Source: Vreelandella venusta (GTDB lineage Bacteria > Pseudomonadota > Gammaproteobacteria > Pseudomonadales > Halomonadaceae). From it: 64,000 bases of DNA. Location: the NCBI RefSeq assembly GCF_007989605.1, contig NZ_BJUL01000013.1:19964-83963 (forward strand), written 5' to 3'. The notes beneath the pieces are model-generated. The model saw only the letters and a list, made by a program, of their open reading frames with translations, searched no databases and was not told the DNA's origin. The position numbers and the translations under genes were made by a program. Shown here piece after piece: positions 17,256 through 26,118 of this stretch; the first letter of the stretch is position 1, and the number at the start of each line of letters is the position of its first letter.

Positions 17256-19904
17256 ATGAGTCACGACCTACACGAATCGCTACGAGATAACGTACGTATT
17301 CTCGGTGATAGCCTGGGCCGTACGATTGCCGATGATTTAGGCCAGTCGTTTGTTGATAAAATTGAAACAATTCGTGCCCATGCCAAGCGGGGACGTCAGG
17401 GCGATTCATTGCAGCAACGTGAGCTTATTGAGTATCTACGCCAGTTGCCCGAACGCGACCTGCTACCCGTGACGCGCGCGTTCAATCAGTTTTTGAACCT
17501 TGCCAATATTGCTGAGCAGCACTATCGGGCACGCTTTCGCCGCGTGGAAGACTACAAGCCAGGCACCCAGCCAGTGCTGGGTGAGCTGCTAAGCCGTGCA
17601 CAGCAGGCAGGTAATTCGCCCCGTAAGTTAGTAGAAACCCTGGCCAGTATGCGTGTTGAACTAGTGCTGACTGCCCACCCCACAGAAGTTATTCGCCGCA
17701 CGTTGATTCAGAAATATGACGCGATCGACGAGTGCCTAACCGCGATTGAAAGCTCTGAGGACTACCCTGAGCGCGGAGCCCGTGCCCAGGGGCGCTTGGA
17801 AGAGTTAATCAGTCAGGCGTGGCATACCGATGAGATTCGTCACGAGCGGCCAACCCCTGTTGATGAGGCCAAATGGGGTTTCGCGGTTATCGAAAACTCC
17901 TTATGGCAGGCGGTGCCAGACTTCCATCGCGATTTGGATAATTTACTCCTCGATACTGCCGGGGAACGCTTGCCGTTGGATGCCGCGCCCATTCGCTATG
18001 CTTCCTGGATGGGCGGTGACCGAGATGGCAATCCCAATGTCACCGCGCGGGTGACGCGAGAGGTACTGTTATTAGGCCGTTGGATGGCCGCCGATCTCTA
18101 TTTGCGCGATCTTGAGCAGCTGAAAACCGAGCTTTCAATGTGGAAAGCCAACAGCGCTTTGAAGGCAGAGGTAGGAGAAGTTGCTGAGCCTTACCGTGAG
18201 CTGCTCAAGCGTCTGCTGAATAAAATGGAAGCCACACGTGACTGGGCCAAAGCAGAGTTGGATGGCCGTAACTATGATGGCGGGCCAATTATTGAAACCC
18301 GCGACCAGCTCTACGCGCCGCTGCTGGCATGCTACCGCTCGCTGTGTGATGTCGGGCTGGACACCATTGCTAACGGTGCGCTGCTTGATACCTTGCGCCG
18401 CGTGGCGGTGTTCGGCGTCACACTGACCAAACTTGACCTGCGCCAAGAGGCCAGTCGCCATGCCCAGGTAATGGAAGAACTCACCAGTGCACTAGGTTTG
18501 GGACACTATCAGGACTGGAACGAAGCTCAGCGCCAAGAGTTTCTGCTCGCAGAGCTTGAATCAAGGCGGCCGCTAATTCCACGCCGTTGGGAGTGTTCGG
18601 CAGAATCCCGCGAAGTACTCGATACCTTCAAAGTGATTGCTCAAGAGCATGCAGAAGCGTTGGGTACTTATATTATTTCAATGGCTGCCGAGCCTTCGGA
18701 CGTATTAACCGTTGCGCTATTGATGAAAGAGGTGGGGGGGCAAGTCACACTGCCCATCGCGCCGCTGTTTGAAACCCTCAACGACCTTGACCATGCAGGC
18801 GATGTCATCGATCAATTGCTGGCGCTACCGGGTTACCGCGCTCTGGCGAAAGACCGCCAAGAGGTCATGATTGGCTATTCAGACTCGGCTAAAGATGCCG
18901 GTCAGCTTGCTGCTGCCTGGGCACAGTACCGTGCCCAAGAGTCGTTAGTCGATGTATGTGACAAGCATGGCGTAGATTTGACGCTGTTCCATGGCCGGGG
19001 TGGCACTGTTGGTCGTGGTGGCGGCCCTGCGCATGCGGCGATTCTCTCCCAGCCGCCTGGCTCGGTGAATGGCAGTCTTCGGGTGACCGAGCAAGGTGAG
19101 ATGATTCGCTTTAAGTTTGGCCAGCCAGATATCGCGCTGCGCTCTATGGAAATTTACGCTTGCGCGGTGATGGAAGCGACGCTATTGCCACCGCCCGCTC
19201 CTGAGCTTCAGTGGCGTGAAGAGATGGACCAGCTGGCGAAAGTGGCCCATGCCGCTTATGTTGGCGTAGTGCGTGAAGACCCCGATTTTGTCCCGTACTT
19301 CCGTGCTGTCACGCCGGAAGGGGCGCTGGGCAGGCTGCCGCTCGGTTCGCGACCAACCAAGCGTCGCCAGGATGGTGGCGTGGAAACCTTACGAGCGATT
19401 CCGTGGATTTTTGCCTGGACCCAGATTCGCTTGATGCTACCCGCTTGGTTGGGCAGTGGTGAGGCGTTCTCGCGACGCCTAGAGCAGCCAGGTGGCCGTG
19501 AAGTGTTGCAAGAAATGCGCAGCCAGTGGCCATTTTTTGGCACCTATCTCGATATGTTAGAGATGCTGTTGGCCAAAGCGGACGTAGCGATTGCGGCCTA
19601 CTATGAGCATCGCTTAGTCGATGAGCCTTCGCTGAAAGCGCTGGGCAAGAAGCTACGTGAGCGTTTTGAACGGCTTGAAAACGTCGTGCTGGATATTCTT
19701 CAGCAAGAGGAGCTGCTTGAAAACACCCCGCTTATTCGCCAAGCAATTGATGTGCGCAACCCTTACATCGACCCGTTGCATGGCTTGCAAGCGGAGCTTC
19801 TGCAGCGTAATCGGGACGCCGATGGTGCCATTAGCGCAGATCTCTCACGTGCGCTCATGGTGACCATGGCAGGTATTGCAGCAGGGTTACGCAATACAGG
19901 CTAA
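17256..19904 (+). CDS. ppc: Phosphoenolpyruvate carboxylase
   Basis: An 882-residue anaplerotic enzyme that carboxylates PEP to oxaloacetate. The essential histidine lies in VLTAHPTEVIRRTL, and catalytic/PEP residues in GYSDSAKDAGQLAAAW and FHGRGGTVGRGGGPAH. A second signature is SLRVTEQGEMIRFKFG, and the C-terminus is the family-typical NTG. The start at 17256 is chosen because TAAGGAGG ends eight bases before it. ATG at 17250 would be too close to that site, and an upstream frame from 17229 precedes it. Length matches E. coli Ppc (883). A 60-base gap separates it from mazG. Confidence 0.96.
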   Translation: MSHDLHESLRDNVRILGDSLGRTIADDLGQSFVDKIETIRAHAKRGRQGDSLQQRELIEYLRQLPERDLLPVTRAFNQFLNLANIAEQHYRARFRRVEDYKPGTQPVLGELLSRAQQAGNSPRKLVETLASMRVELVLTAHPTEVIRRTLIQKYDAIDECLTAIESSEDYPERGARAQGRLEELISQAWHTDEIRHERPTPVDEAKWGFAVIENSLWQAVPDFHRDLDNLLLDTAGERLPLDAAPIRYASWMGGDRDGNPNVTARVTREVLLLGRWMAADLYLRDLEQLKTELSMWKANSALKAEVGEVAEPYRELLKRLLNKMEATRDWAKAELDGRNYDGGPIIETRDQLYAPLLACYRSLCDVGLDTIANGALLDTLRRVAVFGVTLTKLDLRQEASRHAQVMEELTSALGLGHYQDWNEAQRQEFLLAELESRRPLIPRRWECSAESREVLDTFKVIAQEHAEALGTYIISMAAEPSDVLTVALLMKEVGGQVTLPIAPLFETLNDLDHAGDVIDQLLALPGYRALAKDRQEVMIGYSDSAKDAGQLAAAWAQYRAQESLVDVCDKHGVDLTLFHGRGGTVGRGGGPAHAAILSQPPGSVNGSLRVTEQGEMIRFKFGQPDIALRSMEIYACAVMEATLLPPPAPELQWREEMDQLAKVAHAAYVGVVREDPDFVPYFRAVTPEGALGRLPLGSRPTKRRQDGGVETLRAIPWIFAWTQIRLMLPAWLGSGEAFSRRLEQPGGREVLQEMRSQWPFFGTYLDMLEMLLAKADVAIAAYYEHRLVDEPSLKALGKKLRERFERLENVVLDILQQEELLENTPLIRQAIDVRNPYIDPLHGLQAELLQRNRDADGAISADLSRALMVTMAGIAAGLRNTG

Positions 19905-19913
19905 CAAAGAGTG

Positions 19914-19936
19914 CGCCGCCACCGCGTGTGGCGGCG
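19914..19936 (+). terminator. Hairpin terminator after ppc
   Basis: CGCCGCCAC (19914-19922) and GTGGCGGCG (19928-19936) form a perfect 9-bp GC-rich stem with a 5-base loop, ten bases after the ppc stop. No strong T-run follows. Confidence 0.55.
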
Positions 19937-19969
19937 TCGTCATCACCTTACTAGGAATTGGGGGGCGCG

Positions 19970-20515
19970 ATGATACAGGATGCTCAATCAGTACTGTCGT
20001 TTTGGTTCAATGAATTGACGCCAGAGCAGTGGTTTAAAAAAGACACATCGATGGATCAGCAGATTACCCAGCGGTTTGGCTCATTGCTGACCAAAGCGGC
20101 CGCCTGTGAGTGTTATGAGTGGCGCAGTACCGCCCAGGGTAGGCTGGCTGAAATTATTGTGTTGGACCAGTTTTCTCGCAATATCTACCGTGACCACCCG
20201 CAAGCCTTTGCCAGTGACGCGTTAGCCTTAGCGCTTGCACAGGAAGCGGTTGCCTTAGCGGTGGATAACCAACTGGCTACCGTCGAGCGTAGTTTTTTAT
20301 ACATGCCGTATATGCACAGTGAGTCTGCCGCTATTCATAAGGTAGCAATGCAGCTGTTCGATCAGCCTGGGTTAGAAAATAACCTGGATTTCGAGATTCG
20401 CCACAAAGCGATCATTGACCGCTTTGGTCGTTATCCCCACCGCAACGACGTATTGGGGCGGGTATCTACGCCAGACGAAATAGAGTTTCTTAAACAGCCT
20501 GGCTCCGGGTTCTAG
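19970..20515 (+). CDS. DUF924 family protein
   Basis: A 181-residue soluble protein of the DUF924 family, recognised by VLSFWFNELTPEQWFKKD at the N-terminus and GRLAEIIVLDQFSRNIYRD in the middle. The later family blocks are ERSFLYMPYMHSESAAIH and RHKAIIDRFGRYPHRNDVLGR. The family has a TPR-like helical fold and no established biochemical role. ATG at 19970 is chosen over a TTG at 19958 because the family homology starts with the IQDAQSVLSFW segment. It stands alone between the ppc hairpin and rluF. Confidence 0.85.
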   Translation: MIQDAQSVLSFWFNELTPEQWFKKDTSMDQQITQRFGSLLTKAAACECYEWRSTAQGRLAEIIVLDQFSRNIYRDHPQAFASDALALALAQEAVALAVDNQLATVERSFLYMPYMHSESAAIHKVAMQLFDQPGLENNLDFEIRHKAIIDRFGRYPHRNDVLGRVSTPDEIEFLKQPGSGF

Positions 20516-20582
20516 TTAGGCTTTTAACGTTAGCGTTTGAATTTGCTTAATCACTTCACCACACTTTTGCCTATGGCGTTTT

Positions 20583-21623
20583 ATGTCGTTACGAAAATCT
20601 ACCCGCATCAATAAATACATCAGCGAAAGCGGTTTGTGTTCTCGCCGAGAGGCTGACCGCTATGTTGAGCAAGGCAACGTTTGGATTAATGGGCGTCGGG
20701 CAACGACAGGCGACCAAGTGGTGCCGGGTGATCTGGTTAAGGTCAACGGTCAAGAGATTGAGCCTCAGGAAGAAGAGGATTTGGTGCTAATTGCGCTGAA
20801 TAAGCCGGTGGGAATAGTCAGTACCACTGAGTCCAGCGAAAAAGACAATATTGTTGAATTCGTGAAGCACGGCACGCGCATCTTTCCCATCGGGCGCCTG
20901 GATAAAGACTCCCAGGGACTGATCTTTCTAACCAATAATGGCGATTTGGTTAATAAGATCCTGCGCGCTAATAATAATCATGAAAAAGAGTATGTGGTGA
21001 CAGTCAACAAGCCGATTACCGATGAATTTGTTGCCGGCATGCAAAAGGGGGTACCGATCCTTGGGCAGGTGACTAAAAAGTGTAAAGTGACCAAAGCGTC
21101 GACGTTTGTGTTCACTATTACGCTGGTGCAAGGGTTGAACCGCCAGATTCGCCGTATGTGCGAGTACTTTGGCTACGAGGTCACCCAGCTTGTTCGCACC
21201 CGGATAATGAATGTTTCCCTGCAAGGGTTGGCTCTGGGCGATTGGCGGGATCTAACTCCTAAAGAGATTGATACGATTGTTGCGCTGACAGAAAGCTCTG
21301 AGGCAGTGCCTGAAAAGCGCCAGACGGCACGGCCGGATTACAATTCGGGGGCAGGCGCTAACAAACCGAAAAAAACAGCCACCAAGGCGCGACAGAAACA
21401 GGAGCGCCAGAAACCGGCTAAGCCGGGTGCTAAAACGGTTGGCAATAAACCGCCGCCCAAGGGTAAAAGAACCGCCAGCGGTAAAGTGAGAACTGGCCCA
21501 AAAGCCAGTGCTTCGGGTAAACCACAGCCCAGGGGAAAAACCGCTGGCGCAGGAAAAAACGCTAAGTCAGGGGCCAAGCCGGTGGGTAAAGGCCGTGTTG
21601 GTCGCCCGAAAGGGAAGCGTTAG
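20583..21623 (+). CDS. rluF: 23S rRNA pseudouridine(2604) synthase RluF with a long basic tail
   Basis: A 346-residue pseudouridine synthase of the RsuA/RluB/E/F group. An S4 RNA-binding domain (about residues 7-55) begins [19 protein letters not shown]. The catalytic aspartate lies in [21 protein letters not shown]. The RluF-like block [16 protein letters not shown] and the [20 protein letters not shown] signature follow. From about residue 240 the protein becomes a low-complexity Lys/Ala/Gly/Pro tail of roughly 105 residues (for example [17 protein letters not shown]), probably a disordered RNA-binding extension. E. coli RluF is about 290 residues. RluB/RluE remain possible but the active-site context fits RluF best. 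Confidence 0.85.
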   Translation: MSLRKSTRINKYISESGLCSRREADRYVEQGNVWINGRRATTGDQVVPGDLVKVNGQEIEPQEEEDLVLIALNKPVGIVSTTESSEKDNIVEFVKHGTRIFPIGRLDKDSQGLIFLTNNGDLVNKILRANNNHEKEYVVTVNKPITDEFVAGMQKGVPILGQVTKKCKVTKASTFVFTITLVQGLNRQIRRMCEYFGYEVTQLVRTRIMNVSLQGLALGDWRDLTPKEIDTIVALTESSEAVPEKRQTARPDYNSGAGANKPKKTATKARQKQERQKPAKPGAKTVGNKPPPKGKRTASGKVRTGPKASASGKPQPRGKTAGAGKNAKSGAKPVGKGRVGRPKGKR

Positions 21624-21630
21624 AGAGTAG

Positions 21631-21654
21631 GGCGGGCAGCTCTGAGTGCCCGCC
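21631..21654 (+). terminator. Hairpin terminator after rluF
   Basis: GGCGGGCA (21631-21638) pairs with TGCCCGCC (21647-21654) over an 8-base loop, directly after the rluF stop. It sits between rluF and the convergent trpG. Confidence 0.6.
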
Positions 21655-21660
21655 GTTAGT

Positions 21661-21715
21661 CGCTAAGTTATCTCAACGCTAAGTTATTTCAACACTAAGT
21701 TATCTCAATGCTAAG
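21661..21715. repeat. Three-and-a-half copy 16-bp tandem repeat
   Basis: Units CGCTAAGTTATCTCAA (21661), CGCTAAGTTATTTCAA (21677) and CACTAAGTTATCTCAA (21693), then a partial TGCTAAG (21709). Copies differ by one to three bases. The array fills the gap between the rluF hairpin and the end of trpG. It is too short and without spacers to be CRISPR; it looks like a replication-slippage minisatellite. Confidence 0.85.
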
Positions 21716-21724
21716 CCTGATGGG

Positions 21725-22384
21725 TCAGGCAAATAAGAAGTTAGCAATGAGTTCTTTGCCACCTTCTGTGGCAAACGATTCGGGGTGAAACTGAATGCCG
21801 TGAATGGGGTAATCACGGTGCTTTACGCCCATCAATTCAAACTCACCTACTGCTTGCCAGTGGCTGCGTTGCTCAAACTTGTCAGCACCTAGCGCGCCTA
21901 CTGTTGCGGTTACTTCCAGGCAGTCAGGCAGGGTTAACGCGTCGGCAATCAATGAGTGATAGCGCATCACCTCAAGCTGATCGGGGACGCCATTAAATAC
22001 CGAGCGATTGTTGTGGTTGATCGGGCTGATTTTGCCGTGCATCGGCAGAGGCGCTTTCACCACTTTGCCGCCAAAGACGTGAACAATACCCTGCATGCCC
22101 AGGCACACGCCCAACAGTGGTATGGTTTTGCCGAGTTTCTCGATGACGTCGGCACAGACGCCAAAGTAACGCGGATCATCCGGCGAGCCTGGGCCCGGCG
22201 AGATAATAATCCGATCAGGCGCCATGGCTTCTATCGCTTTGAAGTCGATTTGATTGTTGCGCTTAACAATAATCTCGAAATGAGGCAGTTCGCCGCGGTT
22301 CTTCTCGGTGGTTAAAATCTCACCAATAAACTGATACAAGTTATAGGTGAAGGAGTCGTAGTTATCGATAATTAGCACCTTCAT
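21725..22384 (-). CDS. trpG: Anthranilate synthase component II (glutamine amidotransferase)
   Basis: A 219-residue class I glutamine amidotransferase that supplies ammonia to TrpE for making anthranilate from chorismate. It begins MKVLIIDNYDSFTYNLYQF. The oxyanion loop is IISPGPGSPDD, the nucleophilic cysteine is in LLGVCLGMQGIVHVFGG, and the His-Glu pair is in IHGIQFHPESFATEGG. The start codon overlaps the end of trpE by four bases, so the two are translationally coupled. PabA is the other possible name, but coupling to an anthranilate-type component I and to trpR favours trpG. trpD and trpC are not adjacent. Confidence 0.85.
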   Translation of the reverse strand: MKVLIIDNYDSFTYNLYQFIGEILTTEKNRGELPHFEIIVKRNNQIDFKAIEAMAPDRIIISPGPGSPDDPRYFGVCADVIEKLGKTIPLLGVCLGMQGIVHVFGGKVVKAPLPMHGKISPINHNNRSVFNGVPDQLEVMRYHSLIADALTLPDCLEVTATVGALGADKFEQRSHWQAVGEFELMGVKHRDYPIHGIQFHPESFATEGGKELIANFLFA

Positions 22385-23805
22385 GCTTGGCTCTCCATGT
22401 CCATATCCGCGCTCATAAAAGGAGCAAGGGCTTTGCGGGTGCCTGCAAATTTGCGGCGTATTTCCTCGTACTCATCTTCGGCGTTACTATCAAACACGTT
22501 GCCGCCACAAGTTTGCACGTAAGCACTTTCACCGTTTACAAAAACCGTACGAATCGGAATCGCAAAGGTGCAATCGCCGTTAAATGAGAATTGACCAACC
22601 GCGCCGCCGTAAGGGCCGCGACCGTCAGTTTCCAAGTCATCGATAATTTTCATCGCTTCGATTTTTGGCGCGCCCGTCAGCGTACCCGCAGGGAAGTTGC
22701 TGGCAAGCGATGTAAACATGTCTTCGCCTTCGGCAATAATGCCAACAATTTCACTGGAGATATGCTGTACGTGGCTAAAGCGTTTGATGTCCATCAGGCT
22801 ACGTACTTTCACCGTGCCAAATTGCGCCACTCGGCCAATATCGTTGCGGTGTAGGTCCACAATCATATTGTGCTCGGCAATCTCTTTTGGATCGTTGAGT
22901 AGCGCACGAGCTAGCTGCGTGTCTTCTTGCGGGGTTTTGCCTCGTGTAGTGGTGCCTGCCAGTGGGAAGGTCTCCATCTCGCCTTGGCGAAGCCTGAATA
23001 GAAGCTCGGGGCTTGCGCCAATCAGCTTCTGCTCGCCAAATTTTACGTAGTACATCTGTGGCGATGGGTTAATGGTGCGTAGCTGATCGTAGAGCGCTAG
23101 CGTATCGCCTTTAATGCTAAAGCGTTTTTTAAAGCCGACTTCGCATTGGAAAACCTTACCGTCGATGATGTCCTGCTTCACCTTGGCCACCGCTTCGGCG
23201 TGCTCTTCGCGGCTCATGGTGTCGCCCAGCGCAGTAATATGCAACGCGCCCGGGGGAATATCATCGGCGTCGATCAAGGTTTGTAGAAATTCGTATCGAC
23301 TGTTGTCGTAGTAAAAATAGGTCACTTCCCCGGTCATTTTGTCGAGGATCAAACCGTCTTTATAAAGGCCAAATCGAAACGTGTCGAAATCGTCGCTAGC
23401 TTTCAACGATAACGAAGGCTCAAAGTATTGCATGGCGTCATAACCAAGGTAACCGCTTAGTCCACCCGCATACTTACGAGAAATAATATTCTGCGGAATC
23501 AGACTGCGCAGCAGCTCATAAGGGTTATCGCTTGGATAGTGGTTTGCATTACCGTCACGATCTTCAATAGTTAATAAGCCGCCATTGGCGTAAAGCGTGT
23601 ACTCGGGGTCAAAGCCAATAATCGAGTGGCGCGCCATATGGCTATCTTCGCCTAGTGATTCCAGCATGTAACAGGTATCAAATTGGCGTTCAATTTTTTG
23701 AAACAGAGCAAAAAAGTCACAGTCCGCTGCCAGGGTGACGTAGTGAGGCTTGCGCGACAGCGTAAAAGGCTGTGGGCCTGATGAAGCAGGCGTAGTCGTC
23801 GTCAT
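22381..23805 (-). CDS. trpE: Anthranilate synthase component I
   Basis: A 474-residue chorismate-using enzyme that makes anthranilate, the first committed step to tryptophan. The N-terminal half has the tryptophan-feedback LES-type motif in CYMLESLGEDSH. The catalytic C-terminal half has PSPQMYYVKFG, AGTTTRGKTPQED, DLHRNDIGRVAQFGTV, FSHVQHISSEIVG and FPAGTLTGAPKIEAM. PYGGAVGQFSFNGD is the component-I-type end block. It follows trpR by two bases and overlaps trpG, forming trpR-trpE-trpG on the minus strand. An aminodeoxychorismate synthase role is less likely given the trpR linkage and the operator upstream. Confidence 0.86.
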   Translation of the reverse strand: MTTTTPASSGPQPFTLSRKPHYVTLAADCDFFALFQKIERQFDTCYMLESLGEDSHMARHSIIGFDPEYTLYANGGLLTIEDRDGNANHYPSDNPYELLRSLIPQNIISRKYAGGLSGYLGYDAMQYFEPSLSLKASDDFDTFRFGLYKDGLILDKMTGEVTYFYYDNSRYEFLQTLIDADDIPPGALHITALGDTMSREEHAEAVAKVKQDIIDGKVFQCEVGFKKRFSIKGDTLALYDQLRTINPSPQMYYVKFGEQKLIGASPELLFRLRQGEMETFPLAGTTTRGKTPQEDTQLARALLNDPKEIAEHNMIVDLHRNDIGRVAQFGTVKVRSLMDIKRFSHVQHISSEIVGIIAEGEDMFTSLASNFPAGTLTGAPKIEAMKIIDDLETDGRGPYGGAVGQFSFNGDCTFAIPIRTVFVNGESAYVQTCGGNVFDSNAEDEYEEIRRKFAGTRKALAPFMSADMDMESQA

Positions 23806-23807
23806 GA

Positions 23808-24101
23808 TTAATCGGTCCGTGAAGTGGGTGACGGTAATGATGAAGGTAACGTTGAAGAAGGTAGCGTGGTTAAAGCGCGCGAACCGCGGGATACCGTGGC
23901 AATACCGACGCCCAGGATTTCAGCGATTTTGCGGTGGGGGACTCCTTCGCGCAAAAGCTTAAAAATCTGTAGGCGCTTGCTGATTTCTTGGTACTCTGCA
24001 GGCGTTAACAAGCTGGCCAGTGCCTCGTCCATTGCTTCCGGCGAATCAATGGCGAGTAAATAGCGTACTAAATCAGCCTGATGGTCATCATCAAATGACA
24101 T
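23808..24101 (-). CDS. trpR: Trp operon repressor TrpR
   Basis: A 97-residue helix-turn-helix repressor of the TrpR family, which binds DNA when loaded with L-tryptophan. The core LLTPAEYQEISKRLQIFKLL followed by REGVPHRKIAEILGVGIATVSRGSRAL matches the TrpR reader head (LGAGIATITRGSNSL in E. coli). The C-terminus is a Ser/Pro/Thr-rich tail. It is the first gene of a minus-strand trpR-trpE-trpG operon, two bases from trpE. A near-canonical Trp operator lies 47 bases upstream of its start, implying autoregulation. The YerC/YecD branch of the family is an alternative, but the operator argues for TrpR. Confidence 0.85.
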   Translation of the reverse strand: MSFDDDHQADLVRYLLAIDSPEAMDEALASLLTPAEYQEISKRLQIFKLLREGVPHRKIAEILGVGIATVSRGSRALTTLPSSTLPSSLPSPTSRTD

Positions 24102-24147
24102 AAAGTGAGTTCACCGTATTGCCACAAAATTAAGGAAATAAGTTGCT

Positions 24148-24165
24148 GTACTAGCGTACTAGTAC
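24148..24165 (-). promoter_or_regulatory. Trp operator upstream of trpR-trpE-trpG
   Basis: The 18-bp GTACTAGCGTACTAGTAC contains two ACTAG half-sites in the arrangement of the E. coli trp operator (core GTACTAGTTAACTAGTAC, from memory); 15 of 18 bases agree. It lies 47 bases upstream of trpR on the minus strand and 55 bases upstream of the divergent antiporter gene. Confidence 0.85.
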
Positions 24166-24191
24166 GGTATCCTATTGCGCAATGAAGTCAA
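24164..24191 (-). promoter_or_regulatory. Candidate sigma-70 promoter for trpR-trpE-trpG
   Basis: Read on the minus strand, TTGACT (24186-24191) could be a -35 box and TACCGT (24164-24169) a weak -10 box, 16 bases apart. The Trp operator overlaps this -10 and the expected start point, as in classic trp promoters. The -10 match is poor, so this is tentative. Confidence 0.4.
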
Positions 24192-24219
24192 GCCATTCGT
24201 GTTAATTTGAGGAAGCCCG

Positions 24220-26118
24220 ATGACCGACTATTTTATTCAAGCGTTTATCTATCTCATTGCAGCGGTAATCGCCGTTCCCCTTGCCAAGCGGTTTGGACTT
24301 GGTTCGGTGCTCGGCTATTTGGTCGCTGGGGTGGTGATAGGACCCATGCTGGGGCTAGTCGGCCAGGAAACTACAACGATTCAGCATTTCGCCGAGTTTG
24401 GTGTGGTGATGATGCTGTTTTTGGTCGGTATGGAGCTTGACCCAAAAGGGTTGTGGGCCATGCGGGTGAGCTTGATAGGGATGGGCGGTTTACAGGTGCT
24501 GATCACCGCCGCTGCAGGTACCGCTGTTGCTTTGTGGCTGGGACTTGCTTGGCAAACATCCTTGGCCATCGGTTTAATTTTTGCGCTTTCCTCAACGGCG
24601 ATTGTGTTGCAAACCCTAAACGAAAAAGGACTCACGAAAACAGAGGGCGGACGTAGCGCGTTTTCGGTGCTGCTATTTCAGGACATCGCGGTGATCCTGA
24701 TGCTGGCGTTGATCCCACTGTTGGCGCTTCCCGAACTAACGGAAGAAGGTGGTAGTTATGCTGAGCACAGTAGCCTAAGTCTTGTTGAGGATATGCCTGC
24801 ATGGCTCCACGGGCTGGTGGTAGTTGGGGCTATCGGAGTCGTCATTATTAGTGGGCATTATCTTGGGCCGATGCTGTTTCGCTACGTCGTTTCCTCTGGC
24901 TTGAGAGAGGTGTTTACAGCTGCCGCTTTAATGCTGGTCATTGGCATTGCTGCGTTGATGGGGGTTGTCAATTTATCCCCAGCGCTTGGGGCGTTTCTAG
25001 CCGGTATCGTACTTGCTAACAGCGAATTCAAGCACGAAATTGAGGCCAACATCGAACCGTTTAAAGGACTTTTGCTCGGACTGTTTTTTATCACGGTTGG
25101 AGCTGGCATCGACTTTCAGGTATTCGCGGCGCAGTGGCCAACCGTATTGCTATTAGTGCTTGGCGTTATTGCCGTAAAGGGCACTATCCTGTTCGGGTTA
25201 GCTATGCTGTTCCGGGTTCGAAATAGCAATGGCTGGTTGTTTACGTTAAGCCTTGCGCAGGCAGGGGAATTTGGTTTTGTGCTGTTAACTTACAGCGTGC
25301 AAAGTAACGTTATTCCTGTTGATGTGTCGCAATTACTTTCGCTGGTTGTTGCGTTTTCCATGTTTGCGACGCCGCTGCTGTTTATTGCCTACGACCGCTT
25401 AGTGCTGCCGCGCTACCAAACAGCTAAAAATGCTACGCGGGATGCCGATAAGATCGAAGAACAAGCACCGGTGATTATTGCTGGTGTCGGTCGTTTTGGA
25501 CAGATTGTATGTCGCTTGTTGCGCGCTAATAACATTCCCATCGTAGCGTTAGACCTCGAAATTGAGCAAATTGAACTCCTTCGCCATATTCGGATTAAAA
25601 GCTACTTTGGCGATGCCAGTCGTTCAGACCTTTTAGAAACAGCGGGCATTGCGAATGCGCGAGTGATGGTGGTTGCGATTGATGATCGCGATCGTGCTGT
25701 TGATATGGTGAAGCATGTTAAGCATTACTATCCCAACGTTTGGGTATTAGCGCGTGCCTTTGACCGTGGCCATGGATATCAGCTTCGCGAAGCAGGGGCT
25801 GACGATATAACCAGAGAGGTCTATCACTCTGCGCTAGAGCTTGGCGGCCATACGTTGACGGCCATGGGGGTACACCCAATGCGTGCCAAGCAGATGATCG
25901 ACTCGTTTGAGCAACACGAAAATGCCCATGAAGATGAGCTGTTTGAAGCCTGGAAAGAGATTGAGGAGGGGATTAGCTTTAGCCCGCGTTACGGCGAACT
26001 GTTTATGAAACTGGAGGAAGCGCTGAGTCGATCAATGCGGCACGGCTGGGATGAGCCAAATCAAGCTGAAGAGCACGTATGGACGCCGCCGGAACAGGCA
26101 GCCGAAGAAAACCGCTAA
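24220..26118 (+). CDS. CPA2 monovalent cation:proton antiporter, KefB/KefC type
   Basis: A 632-residue inner-membrane transporter with an N-terminal Na+/H+ exchanger domain of about 12 helices (residues ~5-385). The ion-path motif reads FQDIAVILMLALIPLL. A cytosolic RCK/TrkA-N Rossmann domain begins VIIAGVGRFGQIVCRLL (about residue 413), and a charged C-terminus follows. Such proteins export potassium, sometimes gated by glutathione adducts; the specific ligand cannot be told here. RBS TTGAGGAAG precedes the ATG. It is divergent from trpR, so its promoter region shares the Trp operator. It converges on the next minus-strand gene with a four-base overlap of the ends. Confidence 0.88.
   Translation: MTDYFIQAFIYLIAAVIAVPLAKRFGLGSVLGYLVAGVVIGPMLGLVGQETTTIQHFAEFGVVMMLFLVGMELDPKGLWAMRVSLIGMGGLQVLITAAAGTAVALWLGLAWQTSLAIGLIFALSSTAIVLQTLNEKGLTKTEGGRSAFSVLLFQDIAVILMLALIPLLALPELTEEGGSYAEHSSLSLVEDMPAWLHGLVVVGAIGVVIISGHYLGPMLFRYVVSSGLREVFTAAALMLVIGIAALMGVVNLSPALGAFLAGIVLANSEFKHEIEANIEPFKGLLLGLFFITVGAGIDFQVFAAQWPTVLLLVLGVIAVKGTILFGLAMLFRVRNSNGWLFTLSLAQAGEFGFVLLTYSVQSNVIPVDVSQLLSLVVAFSMFATPLLFIAYDRLVLPRYQTAKNATRDADKIEEQAPVIIAGVGRFGQIVCRLLRANNIPIVALDLEIEQIELLRHIRIKSYFGDASRSDLLETAGIANARVMVVAIDDRDRAVDMVKHVKHYYPNVWVLARAFDRGHGYQLREAGADDITREVYHSALELGGHTLTAMGVHPMRAKQMIDSFEQHENAHEDELFEAWKEIEEGISFSPRYGELFMKLEEALSRSMRHGWDEPNQAEEHVWTPPEQAAEENR

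Noticed and set aside
21661..21715. CRISPR array
   Set aside because: Repeats are directly adjacent without spacers, are only 16 bp and have no cas genes nearby.
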